The position numbers and the translations under genes are program-made. A stretch of 14,275 nucleotides of DNA from Chloroflexota bacterium (lineage in GTDB: Bacteria; Chloroflexota; Dormibacteria; Dormibacterales; Dormibacteraceae): assembly GCA_005880525.1 (NCBI GenBank), contig VBFW01000233.1:1-14275 (forward strand), given 5' to 3'. A model generated the notes under the pieces. The model was not told where the DNA came from. It saw only the letters and a program-made list of their open reading frames with translations, and did not search any database. The number at the start of each line of letters is the position of its first letter. Within the stretch, counting starts at the first letter, position 1. This document shows, in pieces, positions 5,989 to 11,790 of the stretch.

Positions 5989-6694
5989 GGGGCGCCTCCA
6001 GGCTCCCGTCGAAAGCGGGCAGCGATTCATTCGGCGCTCCGCGCACGCCAAGGGTCAGCTGGTACTGGATCTCCCTGAGCCGCAGGCTGGGCAGGCTGTT
6101 CGGGTCGCCCAGGGCGGCCTCCATGCCGTTGCGGTCGCCGACCGCGACGATCTTGATCGGGGAGAACAGCGGCGGGCCCTGGTCGACGATCACCTCGCCT
6201 TCCGACCCGCTGAACGCGCTCATCGGCGTGATGCGCCGGCCGCTCACGGCGACGCCTTCGGCGCCTGACGCGAAAAGGAGGTTGACCAGGTCCTGGACGT
6301 CCTGGTACGTGACCAGGTTGCGGCCCTGGCCGGAGGGATCCGAGCCGGGCGGACCGTTTGCCAGGTCCACCTGTACGCCCGGCCCGTGCAGCGGGGTCAG
6401 GCCGGCGTGGGCGCGCAGGTCGGCCACCTGGTTCTTCAGACCCTGAGTTGTCTGCGACTGGCTTGCGGCCTGGGCCTCGAGCGCATCGATCTCGCCGCGT
6501 AGGGCCTCGATCTTGGTGCGATCGGCCTGGTTCGTGCGCTCGAGGTCCTGGACGCTGCGGATGAGCGCCTGGTTGCGCCCGACCTGGTTGGAAGGGGTCA
6601 GCAGCTGCGCTTTGACCTGGCCGGCCAGAAGGAAACCGACCGCCAGCGCGACCAGCGCGACGAGCGCCGTGCTAAGAGGTTGAGCGCGCCCCAT
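5972..6694 (-). CDS. DUF881 (YlxW/YlxX-like) membrane-anchored protein, first of tandem pair
   Basis: This 240-residue protein has a short N-terminus and then a hydrophobic segment (about 8-26, STALVALVALAVGFLLAG). A coiled coil rich in Leu, Gln and Glu follows (about 38-95, RSVQDLERTNQADRTKIEAL region). The DUF881 core then shows LTPLHGPGVQVDLANG, DLVNLLFASGAEGVAVSGRRI, and SPIKIVAVGDRNGME. The shared HGPGV and GAEG/GSEA motifs show that it is a paralogue of the downstream gene, although much has diverged. It would act outside the cytoplasmic membrane, possibly in envelope or division processes by analogy with the ylxW/ylxX setting. The start is ATG at 6692-6694. There is no Shine-Dalgarno sequence; CAGAAT (6709-6704) lies 9 bases upstream. 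Confidence 0.85.
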   Translation of the reverse strand: MGRAQPLSTALVALVALAVGFLLAGQVKAQLLTPSNQVGRNQALIRSVQDLERTNQADRTKIEALRGEIDALEAQAASQSQTTQGLKNQVADLRAHAGLTPLHGPGVQVDLANGPPGSDPSGQGRNLVTYQDVQDLVNLLFASGAEGVAVSGRRITPMSAFSGSEGEVIVDQGPPLFSPIKIVAVGDRNGMEAALGDPNSLPSLRLREIQYQLTLGVRGAPNESLPAFDGSLEAPHVGPA

Positions 6695-6761
6695 CCCGGG
6701 TCAATTCTGGGGGTTGATCTAGAGCACCGAGGGGTCCCTGGAGTATTGTGGGTTGGCACGT
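6695..6761. promoter_or_regulatory. Divergent intergenic region between the DUF881 pair and glutamate dehydrogenase
   Basis: On the plus strand TATTGT (6744-6749) is 12 bases before the dehydrogenase ATG (6762), which would give a leader of only a few bases. On the minus strand CAGAAT (6709-6704) is 9 bases before the DUF881 ATG. No matching -35 boxes at standard spacing were found, and no clear Shine-Dalgarno sequence on either side. Calls are by inspection. Confidence 0.3.
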
Positions 6762-8018
6762 ATGGCGGTCGAAACGAGGGTGTCGGCTTACGAGACCGCC
6801 CAGCGGCGTTTTGATGCCGCCGCAGACGTCATCGACCTCTCAGACGACACCCGGCGCTCGCTCCGCGAGGTCAAGCGCGAGCTCACCGTGCACTTCCCGG
6901 TGCGCATGGACGACGGCTCGGTGCACGTCTTCACGGGCTGGCGTGTGCAGCACAACATCAGCCGCGGCCCGGCGAAGGGCGGCATCCGTTACCACCCCGA
7001 TGTCGACCTCGAGCTCGTCAAAGCGCTCGCGATGCTCATGACCTGGAAGTGCGCCGCGGTCGGCATTCCGTACGGCGGCTCCAAGGGCGCGGTTCGCGTC
7101 GACCCGACCAAGCTTTCGCTCACCGAGCTCGAGCACCTCACGCGTCGCTACGCCACGGAGATCGCGCTCCTGATCGGCCCTGAGAAGGACATCCCGGCAC
7201 CTGACATGGGGACGAGCCCGCAGGTGATGGCCTGGATCATGGACACGATCTCGATGCACGCGGGCCACTCGGTCACCGCGTCGGTGACGGGCAAGCCTGT
7301 GGACGTTGGCGGGTCAGAGGGCCGCGTCGACGCGCCCGGCCGGGGGGCCACATACCTGACGCTCGAGGCGCTGAAGTACCTCCACTTCGAGGACCAGACG
7401 CCGACCGTCGCCATCCAGGGCTACGGCAAGGTCGGCCGGTCGGCGGCGCGCCTGCTGTCTGAGGCGGGGCTGACGATCGTCGCGATCGGCGACTCCAAGG
7501 GCGCGGTGCACAACCCGAAAGGCCTCGACCTTGACGCGCTCGAAGAGCACCGCCAGGTGCGCGGCGGCGTGGCGGGGTTCAAGAAGGCGGACGCGATCGG
7601 AAACGATCAGCTGCTCGAGCTGCCGGTGACAGTGCTCGTGCCGGCCGCCATCGAGAACCAGATCAACGAGCAGAACGCGAGCCGCATTCAGGCGCGGCTA
7701 ATCACCGAGGGCGCCAACGCCGCCATCAGTCCCGGGGCTGACCCCATCCTCCACGAGCGCGGCATCTTCGTTGTGCCCGACATCATCGCCAACGCCGGCG
7801 GGGTGATCGTGTCCTACTTCGAGTGGGTGCAGGACCTGCAGGCCTTCTTCTGGGAGGAGGAGGAGATCAACACCAAGCTGCACCACGTGATCACGCGCGC
7901 GTTCTACGAGATCCTCCACACGTCGGTGAACAAGCACATCGACATGCGGCTCGCCGCGTACGCATTAGCCGTGCAGCGGGTGGCCAACGCTACGACCGTG
8001 AGGGGAATCTACCCATAA
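6762..8018 (+). CDS. gdhA: Hexameric glutamate dehydrogenase (Glu/Leu/Phe/Val dehydrogenase family)
   Basis: This 418-residue enzyme interconverts glutamate and 2-oxoglutarate plus ammonia with NAD(P). From ATG 6762, Lys72 (GPAKGGIRYHP), Lys96 (MTWKCA) and Lys108 (GGSKGAVRVDP) have exactly the 24- and 12-residue spacing of Lys89, Lys113 and Lys125 in clostridial GDH. The first lysine binds the glutamate side-chain carboxylate and is absent in leucine and phenylalanine dehydrogenases, so glutamate is the likely substrate. GPEKDIPAPDMGT is the conserved block with the catalytic Asp. QGYGKVGRSAARLL is the Rossmann nucleotide loop in the C-terminal domain. Length is normal. A TTG at 6753 would add three residues; ATG fits better with the -10-like TATTGT. 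Seven bases separate it from the next gene. Confidence 0.93.
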   Translation: MAVETRVSAYETAQRRFDAAADVIDLSDDTRRSLREVKRELTVHFPVRMDDGSVHVFTGWRVQHNISRGPAKGGIRYHPDVDLELVKALAMLMTWKCAAVGIPYGGSKGAVRVDPTKLSLTELEHLTRRYATEIALLIGPEKDIPAPDMGTSPQVMAWIMDTISMHAGHSVTASVTGKPVDVGGSEGRVDAPGRGATYLTLEALKYLHFEDQTPTVAIQGYGKVGRSAARLLSEAGLTIVAIGDSKGAVHNPKGLDLDALEEHRQVRGGVAGFKKADAIGNDQLLELPVTVLVPAAIENQINEQNASRIQARLITEGANAAISPGADPILHERGIFVVPDIIANAGGVIVSYFEWVQDLQAFFWEEEEINTKLHHVITRAFYEILHTSVNKHIDMRLAAYALAVQRVANATTVRGIYP

Positions 8019-8025
8019 TCGGGGG

Positions 8026-9090
8026 GTGACCCCATCGTTTCCTTCCCGCGTGCTCATCACGGGCGTATCCAACCCACTCGGCGCCGAGGTCGCGCGCCGC
8101 CTCGCGCCGCAGGTGCCCTGGCTGTTCGGCTGCGACGTCGATGACCCGGTCTCCGCGAACGAGGACATGGACTTCGTGCACGCCGACACCCGCCAGTCCG
8201 TGATCGGCAAGCTCGTGCGTCGGCTGCGCATCGACACCGTCGTGCACATGGCGGTGATCGTCGACTCGGGTCGCGAGGATCGCGCGACGCATGAGACCAA
8301 CGTCATCGGCACGATGAACGTGCTCGCGGGATGCGCTGGACCTTCGAGTCCGGTGAGGCGATTGGTGGTCAAGTCGAGCCAGGCCGTTTATGGCGCGAGG
8401 CCGGACTACCCGTCGGTGCTCGCCGAGGACATGGCGTCACTAAGTCGCGGCGAGTCGTCGATCACACGTGACCTGATCGAGCTCGAGCAGCTGTCGCACG
8501 ACTTCGCGATGCGCAATCCCGAATGCCGCGTCGCGCGCCTGCGTCTGGGCTATCGCGTCACGCACGAGACGTCGCTCGGTCGCTACCTGTCGCAGCCGCT
8601 CGTGCCGACATTCGCCGGCTTCGACCCGCGCCTGCAGCTGCTGGCCGAGGAGGACGCTGCCGAGGCGATCGCGCTCGCGGCCATGGGGAAGCAGGAGGGC
8701 GTGTTCAATGTCGCGGGCGACGGCGTGGTGTTGCTCAGCCAGGCCATCGCGATCATGGGCGCGCGGTCCGTTCCAGTGCTGCCGCCGTATGCCGGCTGGG
8801 CGTCGCGCCTCGCGATCCGCACCACCATCGGGTTGCGGGTGCCGTCGCACCTCGGCGAGCTCTTGATGTTCGGCTCGGTGGTCGACTGCGCCCGGCTGCA
8901 CCGAGAGTTCGCGTGGAAGCCTTCGCACTCCAGCCGCGCCGCGATCAACCTCTTCGCACAGGGGAAGTCGGAGGAGGCCATCGAGGCGCCGTCGCCTCCG
9001 CAGGAGTACGAGCTGCAGCGCTACCTCCAGCGCCGCAAGCGTGAGCGCCGTAACGGGGCCGGGCGCGCGGCCCTGACGGCAGGCCGATGA
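8026..9090 (+). CDS. Atypical extended SDR (NAD-dependent epimerase/dehydratase-like)
   Basis: This 354-residue protein has an N-terminal Rossmann fold: RVLITGVSNPLG (8-19) is the dinucleotide loop, with Asn16 replacing the middle Gly of GxxGxxG. Further SDR marks are VVHMAV, NVIGTMNVL and SSQAVYG (117-123). The catalytic Tyr-x3-Lys is not found: the stretch that should hold it aligns as ITRDLIELE (146-154), with Ile146 and Leu150 in place of Tyr and Lys. It may therefore bind rather than turn over substrate. The C-terminal 45 residues are Arg/Lys-rich. Order and type match mycobacterial Rv0501 followed by acyltransferase Rv0502, as I recall. The start is GTG 8026, seven bases after the gdh stop, preceded by a G-run and CATAAT (8014-8019). 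It overlaps the next gene as ATGA. Confidence 0.82.
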   Translation: MTPSFPSRVLITGVSNPLGAEVARRLAPQVPWLFGCDVDDPVSANEDMDFVHADTRQSVIGKLVRRLRIDTVVHMAVIVDSGREDRATHETNVIGTMNVLAGCAGPSSPVRRLVVKSSQAVYGARPDYPSVLAEDMASLSRGESSITRDLIELEQLSHDFAMRNPECRVARLRLGYRVTHETSLGRYLSQPLVPTFAGFDPRLQLLAEEDAAEAIALAAMGKQEGVFNVAGDGVVLLSQAIAIMGARSVPVLPPYAGWASRLAIRTTIGLRVPSHLGELLMFGSVVDCARLHREFAWKPSHSSRAAINLFAQGKSEEAIEAPSPPQEYELQRYLQRRKRERRNGAGRAALTAGR

Positions 9091-10139
9091 CCCGCGACAC
9101 AGCCGCCGTCTACACGGACCCGCCGCCGGTGCGCCGGCGTCACAGCCGGGACGCGAAGGTGGTGGCGCCCGCGCCTGCATTGCGCGTGCCGCGGGCGGTC
9201 CGGCGGCTTCGGCGCAACGCGCCGATGTACGCGATCCAGGGCTTGAGCGAGCTGTCCATGCGCCTGCGCGAGCTCACCGGGCGCGAAATCATCGACATGA
9301 ACCGCGTGATGGAGCTCGTGCAGTTTGCATATCAGCAGCAGCAGCTCGCGAAGCGCGGAGCCAACTACGTCGTCGACGACTTCGGGTTCGACGCTGAATG
9401 GACTGAGTCCTTCCTGCCGATCTTCAAGGCGCTGTATCGCGACTACTGGCGTGTCGAGACGACTGGAATGGAGCACGTGCCGTCGAGCGGGCGGGCGCTG
9501 ATGGTCGCCAATCACGCAGGCGTGCTGCCCTGGGACGCCACCATGATCAAGACGGCGCTTTTCGTGGGGCATCCGCATCCGCGCCATGCGCGTGCTCTCG
9601 TGGCGAGCCTCTTCATGGGCATGCCTTTCCTGAGCTGGTTCCTGCGCCGCACCGGCCAGACGGTCGGCCATCCCGACGACACGCGCCGCCTGCTCGAGCG
9701 TGACCAGCTGGTCCTTGTCTTTCCTGAAGGCGTTCGAGGCACTGGCAAGCTGTACGCCGACCGCTACAAGCTGCGACGGTTCGGCCGCGGCGGGTTCGTC
9801 TCCACCGCGATCAAGGCAGGCGCGCCCATCGTGCCCGTGTCGGTCGTCGGTGCCGAGGAGATCTACCCGATGATCGCCGAAGTTCCGGCGCTGGCCAAGC
9901 TGATCGGCGTTCCCTACTTCCCGGTCACGCCGTTCTGGCCGTGGCTCGGGCCGCTCGGCATGATCCCGCTGCCGAGCAAGTGGCGCATCCAGTTCCACGA
10001 GCCGGTGCACGTGGAGGTGCATCCGGTCGAGGCGGCGGACGACCAGAACCTGGTCATGGCTCTGTCAGACGAGGTGCGCGACACGATCCAGCACGGCGTC
10101 TACGACAACCTGAAGCTACGCCGGGGAGTGTTTCTCTAG
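9087..10139 (+). CDS. PlsC-like lysophospholipid/glycerolipid acyltransferase
   Basis: This 350-residue protein carries the PlsC acyltransferase motifs. NHAGVLPWD holds the motif-I His143 and Asp150. FPEGVRGTGK (from Phe212) is the phosphate-binding motif III. PIVPVSVVGAEEIYP is motif IV. About 125 residues precede the domain, including an Arg-rich start and helices (about 45-105). In classic PlsC the spacing is H-x4-D; here it is H-x6-D, as in some actinobacterial relatives I recall but cannot check. The likely role is acylation of a lysophospholipid or related alcohol at the membrane. It starts with ATG 9087 in an ATGA overlap with the SDR gene, so the two are translationally coupled and probably act together. 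The TAG stop is at 10137-10139, followed by a spacer with paired palindromes. Confidence 0.87.
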   Translation: MTRDTAAVYTDPPPVRRRHSRDAKVVAPAPALRVPRAVRRLRRNAPMYAIQGLSELSMRLRELTGREIIDMNRVMELVQFAYQQQQLAKRGANYVVDDFGFDAEWTESFLPIFKALYRDYWRVETTGMEHVPSSGRALMVANHAGVLPWDATMIKTALFVGHPHPRHARALVASLFMGMPFLSWFLRRTGQTVGHPDDTRRLLERDQLVLVFPEGVRGTGKLYADRYKLRRFGRGGFVSTAIKAGAPIVPVSVVGAEEIYPMIAEVPALAKLIGVPYFPVTPFWPWLGPLGMIPLPSKWRIQFHEPVHVEVHPVEAADDQNLVMALSDEVRDTIQHGVYDNLKLRRGVFL

Positions 10140-10162
10140 CTCGGCGGCCGCCGAAACCCTCG

Positions 10163-10216
10163 TTTGTATACAACAGCGCGTTTCCCGGCCGGAATTTCGC
10201 GCGTTTGTATACAAAC
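10163..10216. repeat. Left pair of TTTGTATACAA palindromes, centres 41 bp apart
   Basis: Copy 1 is TTGTATACAA (10164-10173). Copy 2 is GTTTGTATACAAAC (10203-10216), a perfect 14 bp palindrome. Their centres are 41 bp apart, close to four helical turns. The spacer itself is nearly palindromic around TTCCCGGCCGGAA, so the whole 54 bp is quasi-symmetric. It lies between the acyltransferase stop and the AbiEi/DUF559 gene, where an operator would be expected. The core equals the centre of the B. subtilis GntR operator (ATACTTGTATACAAGTAT, from memory). No GntR-type gene is in the window. Confidence 0.85.
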
Positions 10217-10236
10217 CGTGACGAAGCGTTGTCTTA

Positions 10237-10264
10237 ACAGCCGGCGTTGTGCTGCGCCGGCTGT
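10237..10264. promoter_or_regulatory. Ten-bp perfect stem with eight-base loop before the AbiEi/DUF559 gene
   Basis: ACAGCCGGCG (10237-10246) and CGCCGGCTGT (10255-10264) are perfect inverted repeats around an 8-base loop. No T-run follows on the plus strand, so it is not a standard Rho-independent terminator. It covers a possible GTG start at 10249, which makes ATG 10282 the better start. In the transcript this hairpin would sit in the 5' leader. It could end upstream transcription, stabilise the leader or limit translation. Confidence 0.6.
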
Positions 10265-10281
10265 CCATCGATGCTCGAGTC

Positions 10282-11148
10282 ATGGGCAAAGTGCCGGCAA
10301 TTCCGCGGGCTTTGTCACGCGGCGCGTTCACTCTCGCGGATGCGCGCCGTCATGGGCTCGACAGGTGGAACCTGCAGGGCCTCTCGTGGAGGCGACTCGG
10401 GCCGCAGACGTATGCATTGGCGCGTCTCGATGAAACGCCGCTGCTCAAGCTGGAGGCGGCGAGCCGCCGGTTGCCGCCCGGCGCAGCTTTCTCGGGGTTC
10501 ACCGCCGCGTGGCTTCATGGGCTCGAGGTCGAGCCATGCGACCCGATCGAGCTCACGGTGCCATCGCCTGCGGGCATATCCACCCGGGCAGGCCTTGTCG
10601 TGCGCCGCCGCGCCCTGGGCAAGGACGAGGTCGTTCGCAGACGAGGTCTTCCTGCCACCTGCATGCTGCGGACGATTCGCGATCTCTGCGTGCGCCTGTC
10701 GTTGACCGAGGCCGTTGCGATAGCTGACATGGCGCTTCACGCCGGAAAGCTGGACAGGCAGGACCTGGTTGCCGCGGTGGCCGCGCCGAACCAGGGTGTT
10801 CGTGTGTTGCGTCGAGTTCTCGAGCACGCGGAACCTGGGGCCGAGTCTCCAATGGAAACTCGATTACGCATGCTGCTGGTGCTAGCGGGCCTGCCGCGGC
10901 CGGAGGCGCAGGTACCCATTCGCGATCGTCTCCTGCGAGTTATCGGGCGGCCGGACCTGTACTACCGCGACCAGCGACTCGGCCTCGAATATGACGGTGG
11001 CACCCACCGCGACACCCTCGCCGAGGACAACCGCCGCCAGAACCGACTGCTCGATGCGGGCGTTCGGCTGCTCCGCTTCACGGCCGTCGACATCTTCAAC
11101 ACCCCCGATCACGTAATCGGATTGGTTCGCGCAGCGCTCGCGGCTTGA
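10282..11148 (+). CDS. AbiEi-like N-terminal domain plus DUF559 (Vsr-like) nuclease domain protein
   Basis: This is a 288-residue protein from ATG 10282. A GTG at 10249 would add 11 residues but lies in a hairpin. Residues about 1-60 (IPRALSRGAFTLADARRHGL, then RRLGPQTYAL) resemble the AbiEi/AbiEi_4 winged-helix antitoxin domain. A middle region follows (PIELTVPSP, then RTIRDLCVRLSLTEAVAIADMAL). The C-terminus is DUF559, a PD-(D/E)xK-type fold related to Vsr nicking enzymes. Candidate catalytic residues are Glu188/Glu192 (ESPMETRLR), Asp225 (GRPDLYY) and Glu236/Asp238 (GLEYDGGTH), with RRQNRLLDAGVRLLRF at the end. Such proteins are common singletons in actinobacteria; their role is unproven (defence, repair or regulation). 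No partner toxin (AbiEii nucleotidyltransferase) is present. Palindrome pairs lie on both sides. Confidence 0.8.
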   Translation: MGKVPAIPRALSRGAFTLADARRHGLDRWNLQGLSWRRLGPQTYALARLDETPLLKLEAASRRLPPGAAFSGFTAAWLHGLEVEPCDPIELTVPSPAGISTRAGLVVRRRALGKDEVVRRRGLPATCMLRTIRDLCVRLSLTEAVAIADMALHAGKLDRQDLVAAVAAPNQGVRVLRRVLEHAEPGAESPMETRLRMLLVLAGLPRPEAQVPIRDRLLRVIGRPDLYYRDQRLGLEYDGGTHRDTLAEDNRRQNRLLDAGVRLLRFTAVDIFNTPDHVIGLVRAALAA

Positions 11149-11170
11149 GCCGTCCCGACATCCAGCGGGC

Positions 11171-11228
11171 TTTGTATACAAACGCGCAATTCAACCCCGT
11201 CGGAAGCACGCGTTTGTATACAAACGCG
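11171..11228. repeat. Right pair of TTTGTATACAAA palindromes, centres 42 bp apart
   Basis: Copy 3 is TTTGTATACAAA (11171-11182). Copy 4 is the perfect 20 bp palindrome CGCGTTTGTATACAAACGCG (11209-11228). Centres are 42 bp apart, almost the same as the left pair. The pair lies between the 3' ends of two convergent genes, where a promoter operator is not expected. Read on the minus strand, GAATTGCGCGTTTGTATAC (beginning at 11192) matches the left pair from 10192 apart from a 2-base insertion, so the two pairs are related as inverted copies. Because each pair is itself quasi-palindromic, a direct alignment is also fair. Confidence 0.85.
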
Positions 11229-11244
11229 GGGTTGAGGGCTTTTT
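11191..11244. terminator. Possible nested-stem terminator after the AbiEi/DUF559 gene
   Basis: TCAACCCCG (11191-11199) and CGGGGTTGA (11227-11235) are perfect 9-base inverted repeats. They enclose palindrome copy 4, sharing two bases with it. GGGCTTTTT (11236-11244) follows, giving a T-run a few bases after the stem. This could end transcription of the plus-strand gene. The outer loop is long and the inner palindrome competes for pairing, so the call is tentative. Confidence 0.4.
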
Positions 11245-11249
11245 GAGCG

Positions 11250-11672
11250 CTAGTCGATTACGGAGCGGACACGTCTGGGCTCGGGCTCTTCGACTATGTC
11301 GAGCGCGGTCGCCTGGCTGATCCAGTACTCGACATCTGAAAACGATGGAGCGCCGGCGAGGCCGATTGCGTCCGCCAGGTTCGTGTGCAGGTGCTTCGCG
11401 TCCTGCGCCCGCAGCGCCTTCATCGAGTTGATGCCGAGGCGCCGGATCACCGGCAGGAACCGGTCCATGCCCGAGACCTCGAGCAGCGTGCACTGGTTCG
11501 CGAACTCGTAGAGCCGGTCCGGCGTGATGCCCGTCCGCTTGGACAGCCGCTCGCGGTCGATCTCGAGCGATGTGCGGTGAAGCAGCTGGTTCGTGTGCAT
11601 GATCCCTCGAGCGCGCAGCCTCCTCACGTCGTCGTCGGAGATTCCGCGCAGGTACTCGAGCGTGCGATACAC
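11250..11672 (-). CDS. DUF4332-type helix-hairpin-helix protein
   Basis: This 140-residue protein has repeated helix-hairpin-helix-like units. One is YLRGISDDDVRRLRARGI, then HTNQLLHRTS with an adjoining helix (SKRTGITPDRLYEFANQ). A second is LLEVSGMDRFLPVIRRLGI, then SMKALRAQDAKHLHTNL. This arrangement fits DUF4332, which is related to the DNA-binding HhH folds of ribosomal S13 and RuvA-type domains. Non-specific DNA or nucleic-acid binding is possible but unproven. No membrane segment is seen. The start is GTG at 11670-11672. There is no clear Shine-Dalgarno sequence; TATCCT (11688-11683) lies about 9 bases upstream. It is divergent from guaB3 and convergent with the AbiEi/DUF559 gene. Confidence 0.78.
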   Translation of the reverse strand: MYRTLEYLRGISDDDVRRLRARGIMHTNQLLHRTSLEIDRERLSKRTGITPDRLYEFANQCTLLEVSGMDRFLPVIRRLGINSMKALRAQDAKHLHTNLADAIGLAGAPSFSDVEYWISQATALDIVEEPEPRRVRSVID

Positions 11673-11790
11673 GGCAGCACAAGGATATGTGGTGATGGCA
11701 TTCCGTATAATTCGCGCCAGCCCGCCTCATTGGAGTAAACACACCCTGAAGCAAAGCCCCATCGCAACCCGAGAGATTCTTTCCGGGGAG
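11673..11790. promoter_or_regulatory. guaB3 upstream region with consensus TATAAT box and ambiguous start
   Basis: TATAAT (11706-11711) is a consensus -10 box on the plus strand, with no convincing -35. Transcription from it would begin near 11718, downstream of ATG 11695, so that ATG would not be in the message. The remaining in-frame candidates are CTG at 11746 and CTG at 11791. AAGGA (11681-11685) lies 9 bases before ATG 11695 and supports the ATG if a promoter lies further upstream. The two readings exclude each other. Confidence 0.4.

Noticed and set aside
10163..11228. Four near-identical short repeats with regular spacing as a CRISPR array
   Set aside because: The units are 12-20 bp perfect palindromes in two pairs about 1 kb apart with a gene between them. 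There are no repeated 30-35 bp spacers and no cas genes.
10163..11228. Palindromes as dif/XerCD sites or integron attC sites
   Set aside because: The core lacks the asymmetric 11-6-11 layout of dif and the conserved RYYYAAC/GTTRRRY ends of attC, and there is no integrase in the window.
11718..11790. guaB3 leader as a purine riboswitch
   Set aside because: The leader is only about 73 bases and lacks the three-way-junction and paired-loop sequences of purine or PRPP/ppGpp riboswitches. Only a weak CCCG/CGGG pairing near 11768-11788 is visible.
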